DNA of 64,000 nucleotides from Amyloporia xantha (lineage: Eukaryota > Basidiomycota > Agaricomycetes > Polyporales > Adustoporiaceae): assembly GCA_036971615.1 (NCBI GenBank), contig JAYKKR010000006.1, positions 1,054,001 through 1,118,000 on the forward strand, read 5' to 3'. The number at the start of each line of letters is the position of its first letter. Position 1 is the first letter of the stretch. Below, one piece after another: positions 34,642 to 46,604 of this stretch. The notes below the pieces were generated by a model, which was not told where the DNA came from, did no database searches, and saw only the letters and a program-made list of their open reading frames with translations. Made by a program: the position numbers and the translations under genes.

Positions 34642-37071
34642 ATGGCTGCGTCAATGTTGACTGCCAGAATTCTCCGGAAGCTCGAGGTAAAACGCGATGG
34701 AGGTTCCGACTTGACTCATTCAGAGTCATTCCTCTCTGTAAGTAAATGGATCTTCTCGTTGCATTATTTTTGATTGACACCATCACTAGAACTATGATCT
34801 TCTTCCTGTTCCCGTTGAGAGGAGGACATGGGCGGCCTGGAACTACATTGCCTTGTAGGATATCAGCACAGTGACATAGTTAGATTGAGCTGACATGGTC
34901 TATCACACCAACAGCTGGGTGTCCGATAGCTTCAATATAAACACGTAAAGTCATATGCGTCATTAATGCAGCACTCTGCTTATTATCATTACAGATGGAT
35001 GATAGCGTCCTCAATGATTCAGTTAGGGCTTTCTTGGTGGCAAGCCTGGCTCTGTGTCTGGATAGGCTACGGGGTTATCGCTCCGTTTGTCGTATTGAAC
35101 GCTCGTCCTGGCGCAATTTTTCATATTACGTTCCCTGTGGTGGCTCGCGCGAGTTTTGGACTGTACGGAAGCCTATGGTGTGTCTTCAATCGAGCAGCTA
35201 TGGCATGGTGAGTGGGGCACCGACAGGTCGCGCGCTGATATTAATCAATTGCAATAGCATCTGGTACGGAGTGCAGGCTAGTATAGGCGGACAATGTGTT
35301 CTAGTGATGTTGAGAGCAATGTGGCCAAGCGTGAACAACATCCGTAAAAGCCTATTTATGCTTTGCGCTGCTTACGTATTAACTTCCATATTTCAGCGAA
35401 CTCAATGCCTGTTTCATCCGGGACGAACACACGAGACTTCATGTGCTTCTTCCTCTTCTGGGTCATCTCGCTTCCCGCAATATGGCTTCCCCTACACAGA
35501 GTGTAAGCGAGGCCATGAACTGCGTCTGGAAAAATGAACTTACACCGATGAATTTAGCCGACACTTGTTCACTATCAAGGCCATCTTCGTTCCCATCGCA
35601 GGCATAACGTTCTTTATCTGGTGTATAGCCAAGGCTCATGGCGTAGGCCCGATCGTACATGAACCAGCGCAAGTCCATGGCTCGCAATTAGGGTGGGGAA
35701 TGGTTAACAGCATCATGTCGTGCATCGCAAACATGATTACGCTTGTAACGTATGCGTGTCCATGCGACATTCGTCCGGATCTGACATCCTGCTAACCAAC
35801 CTCAATTTTCGTACAGCAACGCTCCTGATTTTGCATCTCGCTCAAGGAAACCGTCTGACGCAGCCCTGCCTCAACTTTTCTCTATTCCACTCAGCTACGG
35901 GGTCGTGAGTTTTATTGGGGTCATCGTCAGTTCCTCATCACAGGCGATATATGGGGAGGCCATATGGTCGCCCATTGATCTTCTGGGAACGTTCTTGGAC
36001 AATAATCCATCCCATGCAACCAGATTTGGGGTATGTGATCCTCTACCCGTGCTTGACGGCTTATCAACTTCGCTATAGGCATGGTTCATTGCCGCAGCAT
36101 TCATCATCGCGCAGGTGGGCTATACTTTCTTTTCAAATCGCATGATGTTTGGTGATGATGCGACGTTGTCACAATTTAGTTAGGGTATGCATTTCATCAC
36201 AATCATCGTCAGTCTCAATTCTAAAGTAGTGCCACAGAACGAACATCTCAGCCAACTCAATCAGTGCCGGATGCGATCTCACCGCCCTGTTTCCGCGCTT
36301 CATCGTGGGTACTCTACTCCACAACATATGCCGTGACTTATTCTTGTCTGCATTAGAATATTCGTCGTGGAGGCTACATTTGTGCCATTGTCGGGCTCTG
36401 TATGACGCCATGGAACTTGCTAAAGAGCAGCAACAACTTTACCACGTATCTTTCCGCCTATGCTGTGTTCCTCAGCTCCATCGCTGGAGTTATGGTAGGC
36501 TCGCCCGCGACCTGAGACTGTCCTGGGCATTCTTACAAGCCCGTGTTTAGCTCGTCGACTATTACCTCGTTCATAAAGGACATTATCGAGTGAGCGACCT
36601 ATATCGGACCGAAAAGGACGGTTGGTACTGGTATACTTTTGGATTCAATTCCAGGCAAGTGAAGACTTAGATTCCGCAATGATGGGTTCTTACCATTAGC
36701 CTCTCAGAGCATATGCGGCTTACATCGCGGGTATACTCATCAATGTCGTAGGCTTTGCCGGAGCGAGTATGTACCTTCTTTCCGTGACCATTTCTGTTGA
36801 TATTGAATATTGTTTAGCTGGACGCACTGTTCCCTTGGCCGCGACTCGCATCTATGATTTGTCCTTTTTCACAGGGCTCGGTACATCCGGGCTCGTGTAT
36901 TGGATACTCAATCAGATTATCCCTGCCCGTGGTGCGAGCAAATCATTCGAAGAGGTGGACCTGTCCGAGGAGGTTGTCGACGAGAATGACCTATATGGAA
37001 CCGATGATGAGCCGGACAAGACGAGCGAGAAAGGTGGTCGTGAAGACAGTGTACAATCGGTCCCAGTATAG
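34642..37071 (+). CDS. NCS1 family nucleobase/allantoin permease
   Basis: Plasma-membrane cation symporter of the uracil, uridine, allantoin or thiamine class (Fur/Dal4 group of NCS1). The first exon encodes [21 protein letters not shown]. The next carries the family block [20 protein letters not shown], continued by [23 protein letters not shown] across two introns. Later helices include [51 protein letters not shown], the helix near 35565 ([18 protein letters not shown]), [29 protein letters not shown] and [16 protein letters not shown]. About twelve membrane segments are expected. The acidic C-terminal tail ([17 protein letters not shown]) resembles endocytosis signals of fungal permeases. 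At least ten introns; the exact substrate cannot be read from sequence. Confidence 0.92.
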
Positions 37072-37189
37072 TTGGCGTGAGATTGCTCTCAATATGTTTC
37101 GGCAGTCTCTCCTGCGAAGTAAAATACAAAATGTATGATGTACAACTTGATGATTTCCTGCGTTGCTCCTCCTTGAAAACTCTCCCATC

Positions 37190-39142
37190 TCATACAGTCT
37201 GCTCGATATCGACATCTGGACGCCTCTTTCCCTTCGTGTCCTCTGCGTAGTTCTCATAGAAGTTCTGCTCGTCCGTCCCGACGCTATTTAAGCCGCTTCG
37301 TCCGGGCCCGTCCCAGAAATGAAATGCCTGGCTGTATACTCCGTACGACGTGGGGACTACTTCGATCAGATCTCCGCGCGCGACTTCGATCGCTGGGATT
37401 TCCGACGCAGGCAGACCAATGAGGTAGGCCATGATGCAACGGATGACAGAGGCGTGCCCTATGATGAGCAAGTCCTCTTTCTGGCGCTCTAGTTCGATGA
37501 GCGTAGGCTCGAGACGAACTGCGTTACATATCATCGTGGCACATGTCATCAGGTTTGCATAACAGAGAAAAAAGCAAGGCGACATTACCGCAAAGATCGT
37601 GGTAGCTTTCCGCTCTGGGAGCTCTGTAAGCGTAGGGATCATTGACGAAACGTTCCCATTCATCCGGATAAAATTTGCGGACTTCGTCGGGTGTGAGCCC
37701 GTCCCATACTCCAGGGTTGATTTCAGACATCTGTGGACGTTCGATGACCTTGACTTTCGCCGGTGGTGATGAGTCATTAGGTCCAACAGTCAAGAACGGC
37801 CATGCAGAATGGTGACAACGGCGGCGAGCGGACGTCCATATCTGATATACTATAAGTAAATAGAATGATCAAGCAGACTTGTAATACATACGACGAGCCT
37901 GCGAGTTGAGGGGTCGATACCCCGCTGTTCAAGAGATTTTGCTCGCCTCTCCAGCACGAACTCTTTTAGACGTTCGGAGTACTCCCACCCTGCTGGGGAC
38001 AGGTCTGAATCCGCCTTATAAGAGTGTTCAATCAGAGACTGTCCAGACTATGATATCATCACGACCATCTTTCAATGTCGGAGTCAGTAACTGAGATTCA
38101 GGATTCACGTACCCGAGCAAAGTATATTGTTCGATGAGTATTGTGGATGTTCATGAGGAAGAAGACTACTTTTGACTAGAGACTGCTTTCAGCCACAGTT
38201 ATTTGGCCGATCTGCAATGCTTACTTGTAGGTAGCCACGAATGTCCTGATGAGTGATGCTTTGTCAACGGCTGCGTGTACGCCAATTCAAAACACTACCC
38301 ACGTTCACCATGATCTGCTCGCCGACCTTCCAAAGGAGAGCACGATGAGTTGCCAGACGCAAATAAGGTAATAAATGCTCACATTCTTTATGCGGATGAA
38401 AGGATACATAGTCTCCTCAACAGGCTCATAATGCACTTCATGGTCGCGGATTCGGCGGTAATAGTCTTCCACAGCCTTTTCAGGGTCCCATGAGCGATAC
38501 TATCAATAAAATATCGTTAACATGTTCGCACGCTCAGGACATGCGTTTCGCTCTCACGTCAGGAGAGGATATCTTGACACTACGAATGTTTGCCAGAATA
38601 AGCTCTTCATCATCGCACAATGATTCTGAGAAATATTCAGCGCGCGGCCGTCTCAAACATATCTCCCCCTAGCCAACCTAGCAGAATGACATGAATGCCA
38701 GCCTTGATAAATTTCTCAGCAATATCTTGACGGCGTTCCCGCGTCCCATTGTTTGCATCATAAATGACAACTTGACCTTGCGAATCGAAGAAATCCCAAA
38801 TGAGCTTCTCGCATCCGTCAGATATTCTCTGGCGGAGAGCTACTGTCTCAGGGCTTTTCTCGCCTGTCGCGCAGGTGGTCAATGAGAAAACAAAGAAATA
38901 TAAGCTGATTATCTACCCAATGTGAAGTAATCCGGAGGAAGGTTGTGCGTTCCACCCAACACTTTACGACGATAGTCACCAAGTGAGATGACTTGAGTCT
39001 TTACACCGGTCCAGCGTAGATAGCGCTCCAGCGCCCTGGAGATATGGGTCTTCCCTCTCGCGGGCAATCCAACAGTTAGCACGAGAATCTTCCCGGCATG
39101 GAACAGGAGCCCTGAGGCAGTCGTATAGAGCGGTGCAACCAT
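37190..39142 (-). CDS. 6-Phosphofructo-2-kinase (PFKFB family), phosphatase site altered
   Basis: Makes fructose 2,6-bisphosphate, the allosteric switch between glycolysis and gluconeogenesis. The N-terminal kinase domain has the Walker A block LTVGLPARGKTHISRAL near residue 25, then GDYRRKVLGG, YDANNGTRERRQDIAEKF, SWDPEKAVEDYYRRI and YPFIRIKN. The C-terminal histidine-phosphatase domain keeps RPQMSEINPGVWDGLTPDE and LLIIGHASVIRCIMAYLIG. Its catalytic RHG motif reads RSGQS (FAR at the exon end near 38114, SGQSLIEHS after the intron at about 38049). The nucleophile histidine is therefore serine, as described for yeast Pfk26, which predicts a kinase-only enzyme. The model starts directly at the kinase domain; an extra upstream exon cannot be excluded. 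Convergent with the permease gene, 118 bases apart. Confidence 0.94.
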
Positions 39143-39424
39143 GGTCTAGTCAAGAGCTAATCGGCGTCTAAGCGCCCTCCCCTCTTCCTGACATGTGAAT
39201 GTCATCTAATCTAATCTTGAACAATCTCCTCAAAGGCTATTAACACTGATTGAGTACTGATCTCTGCATGTCGAGTAACTATGCTCGTAGGAACATCTTT
39301 TCATTGTGGGAACAAAATCTACTAGCACAACTTCTATCAGAACGGACTATTTTTAGCAAACACAACAGCGATAAACGGTAAAGTGAGGACTGATGCAGAG
39401 AGCGGACGAGACGTCCCAATACGT

Positions 39425-41719
39425 TCATTCTATGCGACGGACTTTAGGAACAATTGCCCATATGACGATCATCGTCGACATCATCGATACAATGCTACAA
39501 AGGTAGAAGTCAGACTGAGAACGTTGAATTCATGAAGAAATTGACGTACAAAGGCTGAAGAGCACCGATGCCAAACCTTGACGAGAGCAGACCAGTGATG
39601 AACGGCAAGACTGCCGAGCCCGCCTGTCCCACGCCGCCAATGTAGCCCAAACAGCCTGTGAGAAGCCATTTGGGGAGGATTCCGGTGGAGTGGTTCATCA
39701 GAATGGGGTAGATAGGACCCATCAGCAAACCAATGAACGCGACTGCGACGGCGTTTTCGATGAGGGAAGGTACCACCCAGACGGTGACTTCCAATCTGGA
39801 CGCCGCGGTGACTGTCAGACAGGTCAGGATTATCAGCTGCTATAGACTCACATAATGACGATGAAGGTATAGAGAACTATGACCCAGCGCTCGCCGATCT
39901 GAGATTTCAAGTTTAATGTATTACCACACATAATAGAAAGAATGCCAACAAACCCTCCGATTGAGCCACATCAGAGTAAGTCGGCCAAGCATAAGCCCTA
40001 ACGAAAAAAAGGTTTGTCATCGGACTTGAAAGCGTGTTGTTAACGTCATCAGACATACCACCAAAGAAACCAGATGAGATGTATCCAGCGCTAGCACCTC
40101 CACCACGCTTTTGCTCGATAAAGGTGACAATCCAACCTACGGTTGTCGTCACGGAATTAGGCTCCCTCATTGTAATAATCCATATGAGGCTCACCTCCAA
40201 TCGACACCTCCACACCGACGTATATGAGAGAGAAGATCGCCAAGTAGTGGACCTCCTTAAGACGCATGATCTGGTGATATAGGTTTTCATTCGCGCCACC
40301 TTCTTCCGCAGCTTGCCCAGCATCAGCCATGACATCTGTCCGTTGTTCGCACTCAGCCCTTGTGAAGTATAAACGTGAATATACGAACACTCACCGTCTT
40401 GGCTTCTGAAGCGGAACACCGCAACAAGTACGACAGTATTGGTTACCGCAATTCCAGCCGAAATAAGATAATGGAACGACCAGTGGGGCGCCGTGGAAAA
40501 ATAGGTCGCTACCAACGGGGCGACCAGCGCTCCAAGGCCTGCCCATCGAAGTTAATTTCACGCTCACAAGTCGACCGAGAAGCAGGGTGAAACCAACCGT
40601 ATGAAGCGTGTAGGAACCCAAACTTGACACGTGTGTGCTCCTTGAGGTTTCCGACGTAGCCGTTTGCCTGAGCATTTTGAAGGGAAATTCCAAATCCAGA
40701 AAACATGAATGCAATACACATGACTCCAAAGGGACCCCCAGGGGCCATCATCACGTATCCGACGAGCTGCAGAAGTGCGCCTGTTTTGCGAGTTAGTGAT
40801 AAAGACGACTTGCAAAGGCAAAATTACGGACCAAGTGCCACTACCTGTCGTGGTTCAAATTGAGCGCCGACAGAAAGTGAGAAAGGTGGTTGGGCTTACT
40901 TTCCCAAACCCAAGCTTGTGATTGAGCCAGACGTTGAGCACAGCACCGCTCAGGAACCCCTTCAACAAATTCAGACGTCAAACTGGGATTGGATTGGGTA
41001 TATGACTTCTCATACCACACAATTCGTAACGAACAATAGAGATACAATCGCGAAGCCAATCTTTGTGATGTCTCAGCCCGTAATAGTCGAACCCAACCAC
41101 CAAGCTCACTCACGCCATAGTTCCGCTGTATCCTCGGTAGAAGAGGGCCTGTCGAACCATCGTTCCAACCCTCAAGGAAGAACGAGTAGCACAGCGCCGC
41201 GAACTGAATCCGACTGTTCAACCTAAACTTCGCACTCTGCGCGGGAGTGATCGTCGGGGTCGCAGGGCTTGTCTGGCTCTCGGATGTGGAATAATGCAGC
41301 GAGTTAGCGTAAGGGTTCGACGACTCGACATCGGCCGTCTTCCCGTCTGATGGCTCGCTGGTCATTGCCGTCGCCCGGACTCCGCTTGCCTGGGCGTATC
41401 TCTGTTCATCGATTGGCGGTAAGGCAGAGAGCTCGATGGACTCGACAGCGGCTGGTGTCCTGGCCCTAGGGAGGTCTGACCGCCTGCGAATACGCTCATG
41501 GGATGCGAGTGCTGAAGGCAAGTCTAGCGACGAGGCTGAAGCCGCTCCATCGACCTCAAGCGCAGAACCCAGATGGTACGGGCTGGATTTATCAAGAGGA
41601 TACTCAGCTCTCAGCACGTTAATGATCTCCGCCCGTCGGTCTGCGCTACTCGTTGAATTTGCGACAGACGGTCTGCGGATAGCACCTTCGGAAAGTTCGC
41701 CAACAGCAGGTAACGACAT
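39425..41719 (-). CDS. Major facilitator superfamily transporter, BSC6-like
   Basis: Membrane transporter with a long Ser/Thr-rich cytosolic N-terminus (about 165 residues, MSLPAVGELSEGAIRRPSVA...). The first helix has the family block IQFAALCYSFFLEGWNDGSTGPLLPRIQ in two overlapping parts, typical of fungal BSC6-like MFS proteins. Later blocks include GFLSGAVLNVWLNHKLGFGK, a helix with FHYLISAGIAVTNTVVLV, EVSIGGWIVTFI, GYISSGFFGG and the C-terminal helices VAFIGLLMGPIYPILMN and GYIGGVGQAGSAVLPFITGL. The final exon ends MIVIWAIVPKVRRIE. About eight introns. The substrate is unknown. The preceding PFKFB gene is on the same strand 282 bases downstream, but no functional link is implied. Confidence 0.9.
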
Positions 41720-42899
41720 ATTGCATCAAGGTGGGGGAGGGTATCTTCCACAATGCGGCAGAGGGTGGAAAGAGAGGAGGGTCCAAGGCAAGGGAAGGAA
41801 GTTGTACGGGCTTTTATCGAGCAGCAAATTTCCAAAAGACGGGATCAGAAAAGGACAAGTGTGTGTTGGAATACATAATAGAATGGTCATGAACCGCTGT
41901 CTGTATCAGACTGTCTGACTCCTGTTGCACAAGAATCTCCCAGTGCCTCGATGTCTAGCCGGCTTCTTGTGACCTCGGGGACCGGACCGCCTCGGTCGTC
42001 GCGTCAGACTCACTACGAGAGGGGTACCGGTGGGGTAGACCAAGCAAAGACCAAGCGTATATCAGCTGCGAGTGGCTTTAAGTGGCTTGGTAAGTTGGCA
42101 TCCTATCCGCTTATAAATCTTGTACCAGTTGTGGTCTCGTCTTTTCCAAACAAGCAGATGAAATGAACACCACACGCTCGCGAAGGTATGCTTGTGGCTT
42201 GGCGTATAATCGCAGATCCCTTCGTGAAGCTTGATACTATTGCTTGCTTCATTGAGCCCGCAGCCAAGTGTAAAGTATGCAGAAGTTGTTCAGTCGGTTC
42301 ATGATCCCAACCTGTGATTTTTGATTTGGTTATCATCTAAATTCATGTCCGGTGGTCATTGGAACCTAAAGGCCTAAACGTTTAAGCTCTCAGTCACGTG
42401 CCTATATTCGTCTACCACTCGTAGTCCTGGAGTGCATCCGCTAGTCATTGCAGCCAATCTTCTCAGCGTAGATTCTGTTCTGTTGTGTTAACAAGTCATC
42501 GAACTGTTTCTCGTTAATTCACTCGCTTTGTCGCGTAGAGCAGGATGTCATCCGTGCATCACTTCGCCGCTGATCACGTGCCTGTGATCTTGTCCGGACG
42601 GCGGACGCTTTTAAGTTAATTAACTCAACCGCAGAAGATGTTCACTTACACAGTACAAATTTAGACATAGGGCATCTGGGTTCGGGCATCGCCATCTCAG
42701 TCCAAGTGGTGAACAGGAACAGGGATAAAGTCATCATATTGCAGCGCTATGCACTTGCAATACGGACCCTGTACATGTACAATACGCGCGGCACGTGGCG
42801 TCGCGTTCCCCTTCCCTCGAACCGCCTGTGTCTGCTGCCTTTCCTTCGCTTTCTTGACCACCCAACTTTGCAAGCAGCTCATATCGTCGGCCGCCGTAA
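41720..42899. other. Intergenic region between divergent MFS and ALY genes
   Basis: About 1.2 kb, presumably both promoters. A plus-strand frame of 75 codons (42706-42930) overlaps the ALY start but is in another frame. No repeat or gene recognised. The missing N-terminal exon of the ALY gene, if there is one, would lie here; I could not find a convincing one. Confidence 0.4.
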
Positions 42900-43804
42900 A
42901 TGCAAGCACACCCTCAATACACACGATTGAACGCGTATCACGGCCCTAAACGACAACTTCTGGGGAACCAGGCCGGTCATGCGCCCCCCGCTTGGCGCAC
43001 GACTGCGGCACCCGGGAAGAAGGTAGCAGCGTCCGCGCCCGCAGTAGAGAAGGGCAGTAAGATCCTACTCAGTAAACTGCCTACCGATGTCGGGGACAAC
43101 GAGGTCGAGGTATGTGTCCAGCTGCCGTAGTACATGGCTATCTCTGGCGAGGCTGATCGCGGCACCGTGACGCACGTCGCAGATCCTCTTCACGAAAACC
43201 GTGGGCCCGGTGAAGGAAGCGTTCATTGTGTACAACTCGCAGGGGAAGTCAAAGGGCATGGCGGTCGTGGCATTCCAGCGTGCATCAGACGCCGCGGTGG
43301 CACGGGCAAAGTACAACGGGAAGATAGTCGATGGCAGTAAGTCCGTTCGCCTCTGCAGGAGCCACCCGTAGAAGGAGACGCATTGTCTGGGTGCTCTTTA
43401 CGCTCTTAGGGAGGCCTATCAGAATCGAAATCATCAAGGACGAGGACGAGACACCCCAGGCCCCTCCGAAAGCCCCGTCGCTCCTTGAGCGCATAGGTCA
43501 ACCTACAGCGCGCCCTGTTCGACCTGTCGCAGCACCCGCAGTAGCACCAGCTGCGTGAGTGCTCTTTTTAAGTTGAAATGATCACTTGACATCATCCATG
43601 TCATGCAGTCAACCCCAAAAACCGAAACCGAAACCGAAAGCAGCCCGTGCAAACGCCCCTCAACAACCCGTAATAGTCAACGCGAAGGCTCGCCTGCGCC
43701 AGAAAAAGGGTCCCAAACGGATCAAAAAGCTTGCCAACGTCAAGAAGTCCGTAGCCGAACTCGACCAGGAGATGGAGGACTACCGCGCGAGTGCAGATAC
43801 ATGA
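42900..43804 (+). CDS. ALY/REF-type mRNA export adaptor (Yra1/Mlo3-like)
   Basis: RNA-binding adaptor of the TREX complex that hands mRNA to the export receptor; nuclear. Exons 42900-43109, 43183-43336, 43410-43554 and 43609-43804 give 234 residues. The RRM (about residues 51-125) has KILLSKLPTDVGDNEVE, FTKTVGPVKEAFIVYNSQGK, KGMAVVAFQRASDAAVARAK and a closing RRPIRIEII. A Pro/Ala-rich linker follows, then a Lys/Arg-rich stretch (KKGPKRIKKLANVKKSV) and the C-terminal block ELDQEMEDYRA, the conserved helix-binding element that family members use to contact the Sub2/UAP56 helicase. The usual N-terminal copy of that element (LDDII-like) is not seen; the model begins MQAHPQYTRLNAYHG, so an upstream exon may be missing. 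Confidence 0.9.
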
Positions 43805-44715
43805 CCGGCGTCGTCGGAAACGGGTTTGCACTACGAATGGTGTATCATCTTATTAAGCTTTAATTCTGTCTGTTTCACTCGCCTCTTGGGTTGCTATTGT
43901 ACGCAAAGTGCTCTGTCGTCGTTCTGGTTGCTGCCTGTCTAGCTGATCATCCTGCTGTATATTACGGTATTTTACAAATGGCTCCTCTGCTTAGTAGTCA
44001 TGATCAAGGGGCCTTCTACGACGTGAACCAGGTCGTGGTATGTGATCGAGTTTTAGGGGGTCCTAAATATTGTTTTCAGGATTTAGTCCCTTTGGACGCA
44101 CTGTGCGTTCTCTGCGAATGTAAGTAGTATGATGCATTCACCTGTGCCCTTTTAACATCGTCGTAGAGTTCTCCATAGGACAGAACGGTTTTCGCGATCA
44201 ACAGAGCACCGCCAAGATTCGAGGGTACGTGCGTCGCGAAGCGATTCATCACTCAATCTCCGTACGTATTTTCTTGCGTCTTTTGCATCCTATCCCATGC
44301 ATGGGGACTTACGGCCTCTGACGAATGTTCCCGTCACCACACATCCAAATCACCCTGGTTTGGAATACAGGTCCCTTTGTGTGCGCGCTGCTCTGCGATA
44401 TGAGCTCCGGCTCTCAAAGCTTTCTCCGCGCGTTGTACAATCATTCTCGGGTATGACGCACTGTCTCCCGTATTTCAATGCAGAGACTGTACATGTCCTG
44501 CAGGTCGCTCTGACAGGATCATTTTTTGAATCTGTTGGTGGGCAATTTCAAAGTCCTCGTTTCTCACTCGCGCTGAGAGCAGTTGATGTGGGAAAAAATT
44601 TGCCCAAAGAGCCTTCCTTGTTCATGATCTGTCACGGTGTACAAATAGTATACTGTTAACAGGGCGTACAAAAAGGGGTACAAATGTTGTTAGTAGAGGA
44701 ATTGAGCGAGGTCTA
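43805..44715. other. Intergenic region, possible unresolved small gene
   Basis: About 0.9 kb with several protein-like fragments on the plus strand: MAPLLSSHDQGAFYDVNQ at 43978, DLVPLDALCVLCE near 44083, and PFVCALLCDMSSGSQS near 44373. They are separated by plausible GT-AG introns. Joining them with the available splice sites gives a frame conflict (the second junction creates a TAG), so I do not call a gene. It may be a short diverged or broken gene. Confidence 0.35.
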
Positions 44716-45442
44716 CTACATCTTCTGGCGAGCCAGCTGGGCGATATTCACCGTCATCTGCCACCAAACGGCTAGCGTCAGACCCACGATGCCGTGTAGC
44801 GTACCCCAGACGACCTCGGGAGTGGCACGGTACCTACATAACATAATGTTCAACAGGACTCGCAGTAGAGGGACGACATATACTTACGACTCTGCGAGAG
44901 GACCGAACGAATGCGGGATGAAGCGAGGGGCATTGAACAGGATCGTCGAACAAGTGACATGGTAGAAGCAGAGCGCCATCCCCAGGGCGCGCTTTCCGGG
45001 CAGGAATTCTGCATCATCATTAGCGATTGCTCCAAAGCGCGGATACTGTACCCTTTCAACTGATTCGGCGGCAAGTGATCGCAGCTCTCTCAGACGAGAT
45101 GAAATATCGCCCGTCGTCATGGTCATGGGACGAGTGTGTAATGGCGGAGCCATCTTGCCTTTCTAAGCAAGCCAGCCAAATCCATTGCAGTCACAGGCAA
45201 GTGCCGAATGCATCGAAAGGGTACACCGTAATAGACTCACCAGGTAAGCCAAAGACCAACAATGCAGCGATGCAAAGGCCAGCGACAAGTGCCGAATACA
45301 TCTGTTTCCCGATCAGAGTCAGTCAGACAGTGTCCAAAAGGCCGCATTCGAACTCGACACTGACCTTGAGGAATACGAGCGTAGTGTTTGTAAGCTGTAG
45401 GAAGGGGAGGCTCACTGGAGACCAAAGACCCTGAATCGCCAT
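44716..45442 (-). CDS. Small integral membrane protein of unknown function
   Basis: Four exons joined in frame give about 135 residues. Three hydrophobic segments can be seen: MYSALVAGLCIAALLVFGLP, LGMALCFYHVTCSTILF and TLHGIVGLTLAVWWQM. They are linked by NAPRFIPHSFGPLAES and YRATPEVVWG, and the C-terminus is NIAQLARQKM before tandem TAG codons. The N-terminus MAIQGLWSPVSLPFLQL is mildly hydrophobic. One intron is about 230 bases, longer than usual; the others are near 55-65. I do not recognise the family. The clean splice sites and regular membrane topology support a real gene. Confidence 0.7.
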
Positions 45443-46604
45443 GGGTATTTCCAGTGCGATATGCAACAAGAAGACCACCGAACTGAAAGCGCCAAGCTAA
45501 TGTCAGAGCATCACATATTCTTGCAACCTGGAGGACTTACAGGGGATGGCGAACGGCAAGTTGGGGTGGTGGTTGCGACATGTCTGGATGAGAGCTCAGG
45601 GTATTTCGTGGGTCACTGCTGGACGACGACGGTCAAGGCTCAAGAGAGTTTGAGCTATCGGAACACGTCGCAAAGGACCACGTGGAGAATCCCGTTATCA
45701 AAATTACAGCCGCCCAGGGGTAGCTGTCAGGTCAGATTGCAGATACGATCATATTGACATCGAGATTTTGATTGCGGCACCGTCAGTACTATGGGCTGCC
45801 TTGATTTTATGAACAGTCTCCAGGTTTTGCGTGTAGCCACACTCCGTACTCAAGTATAGAAATAATGCCTCAATGCTTATCTTTCTGCTCTACAATTTTA
45901 GCCAAGAGAAAGTATGCAGAGTTGTCACCGGACGGTGCGACGGATAGGCATAACATACAATGTTTATAATTGGGGTCACAATCATCAAGAGCACATTCAC
46001 CCTCGGTCATGACCTTCCTTCCATTGATTTTACTTCTCTCATCCAAGTTTCATGCTGGATGTCGTTATGGAAATTTCAAGTCAGGCCATCAGCCCAGAGG
46101 GAAATATCACCCTCTCGAATAGCTTATTGTGGGTCTTAACGAATGTGATCTTCAATAGATCCTTGGAAACGGGTAATGCTACTGGAGGGTTTCCCAGTGG
46201 TGCATTTCCTTACCAGATTTGTGGCGGAGATAGAACCCATTGGGATCCAATTATAGCGGTCTAGGTTCAGTAGTCTCCCGTTCTAGAGCCAAGAAATAAA
46301 ATTTTCGGCTCTACATAGGTAACGACTCATCTCGGAGCCATGTCGGCGAGAAGACTACGACTACAGAGGGCGAAGGAAATTGAGATACATTAGTCGTACA
46401 TCATGCAGGACGAAATATGAACCCATGAACACTTGAAAGGTCCTGCCAATGCCCTGGGTATATGTTTCGCATTGTGTCCTGCGCTCTAGGAATACCCTAC
46501 AAATACATTTCTTCTATATAGCCCATAGTCATACCTCGCACTTATACCCAAAAATTTCACGAGACCCGGGAAACCCACCGTTAACCTCGTAACTGCTTAA
46601 TTTA
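45443..46604. other. Intergenic region between two minus-strand genes
   Basis: About 1.2 kb holding the 5' flank of the small membrane protein gene and the 3' flank of the bHLH gene. Short frames only (maximum about 98 codons). Nothing recognised. Confidence 0.45.

Noticed and set aside
32686..39142. Functional cluster of GID subunit, permease and PFKFB
   Set aside because: All relate loosely to nutrient or carbon control, but they lie on different strands with ordinary spacing. Chance neighbours are the simplest reading.
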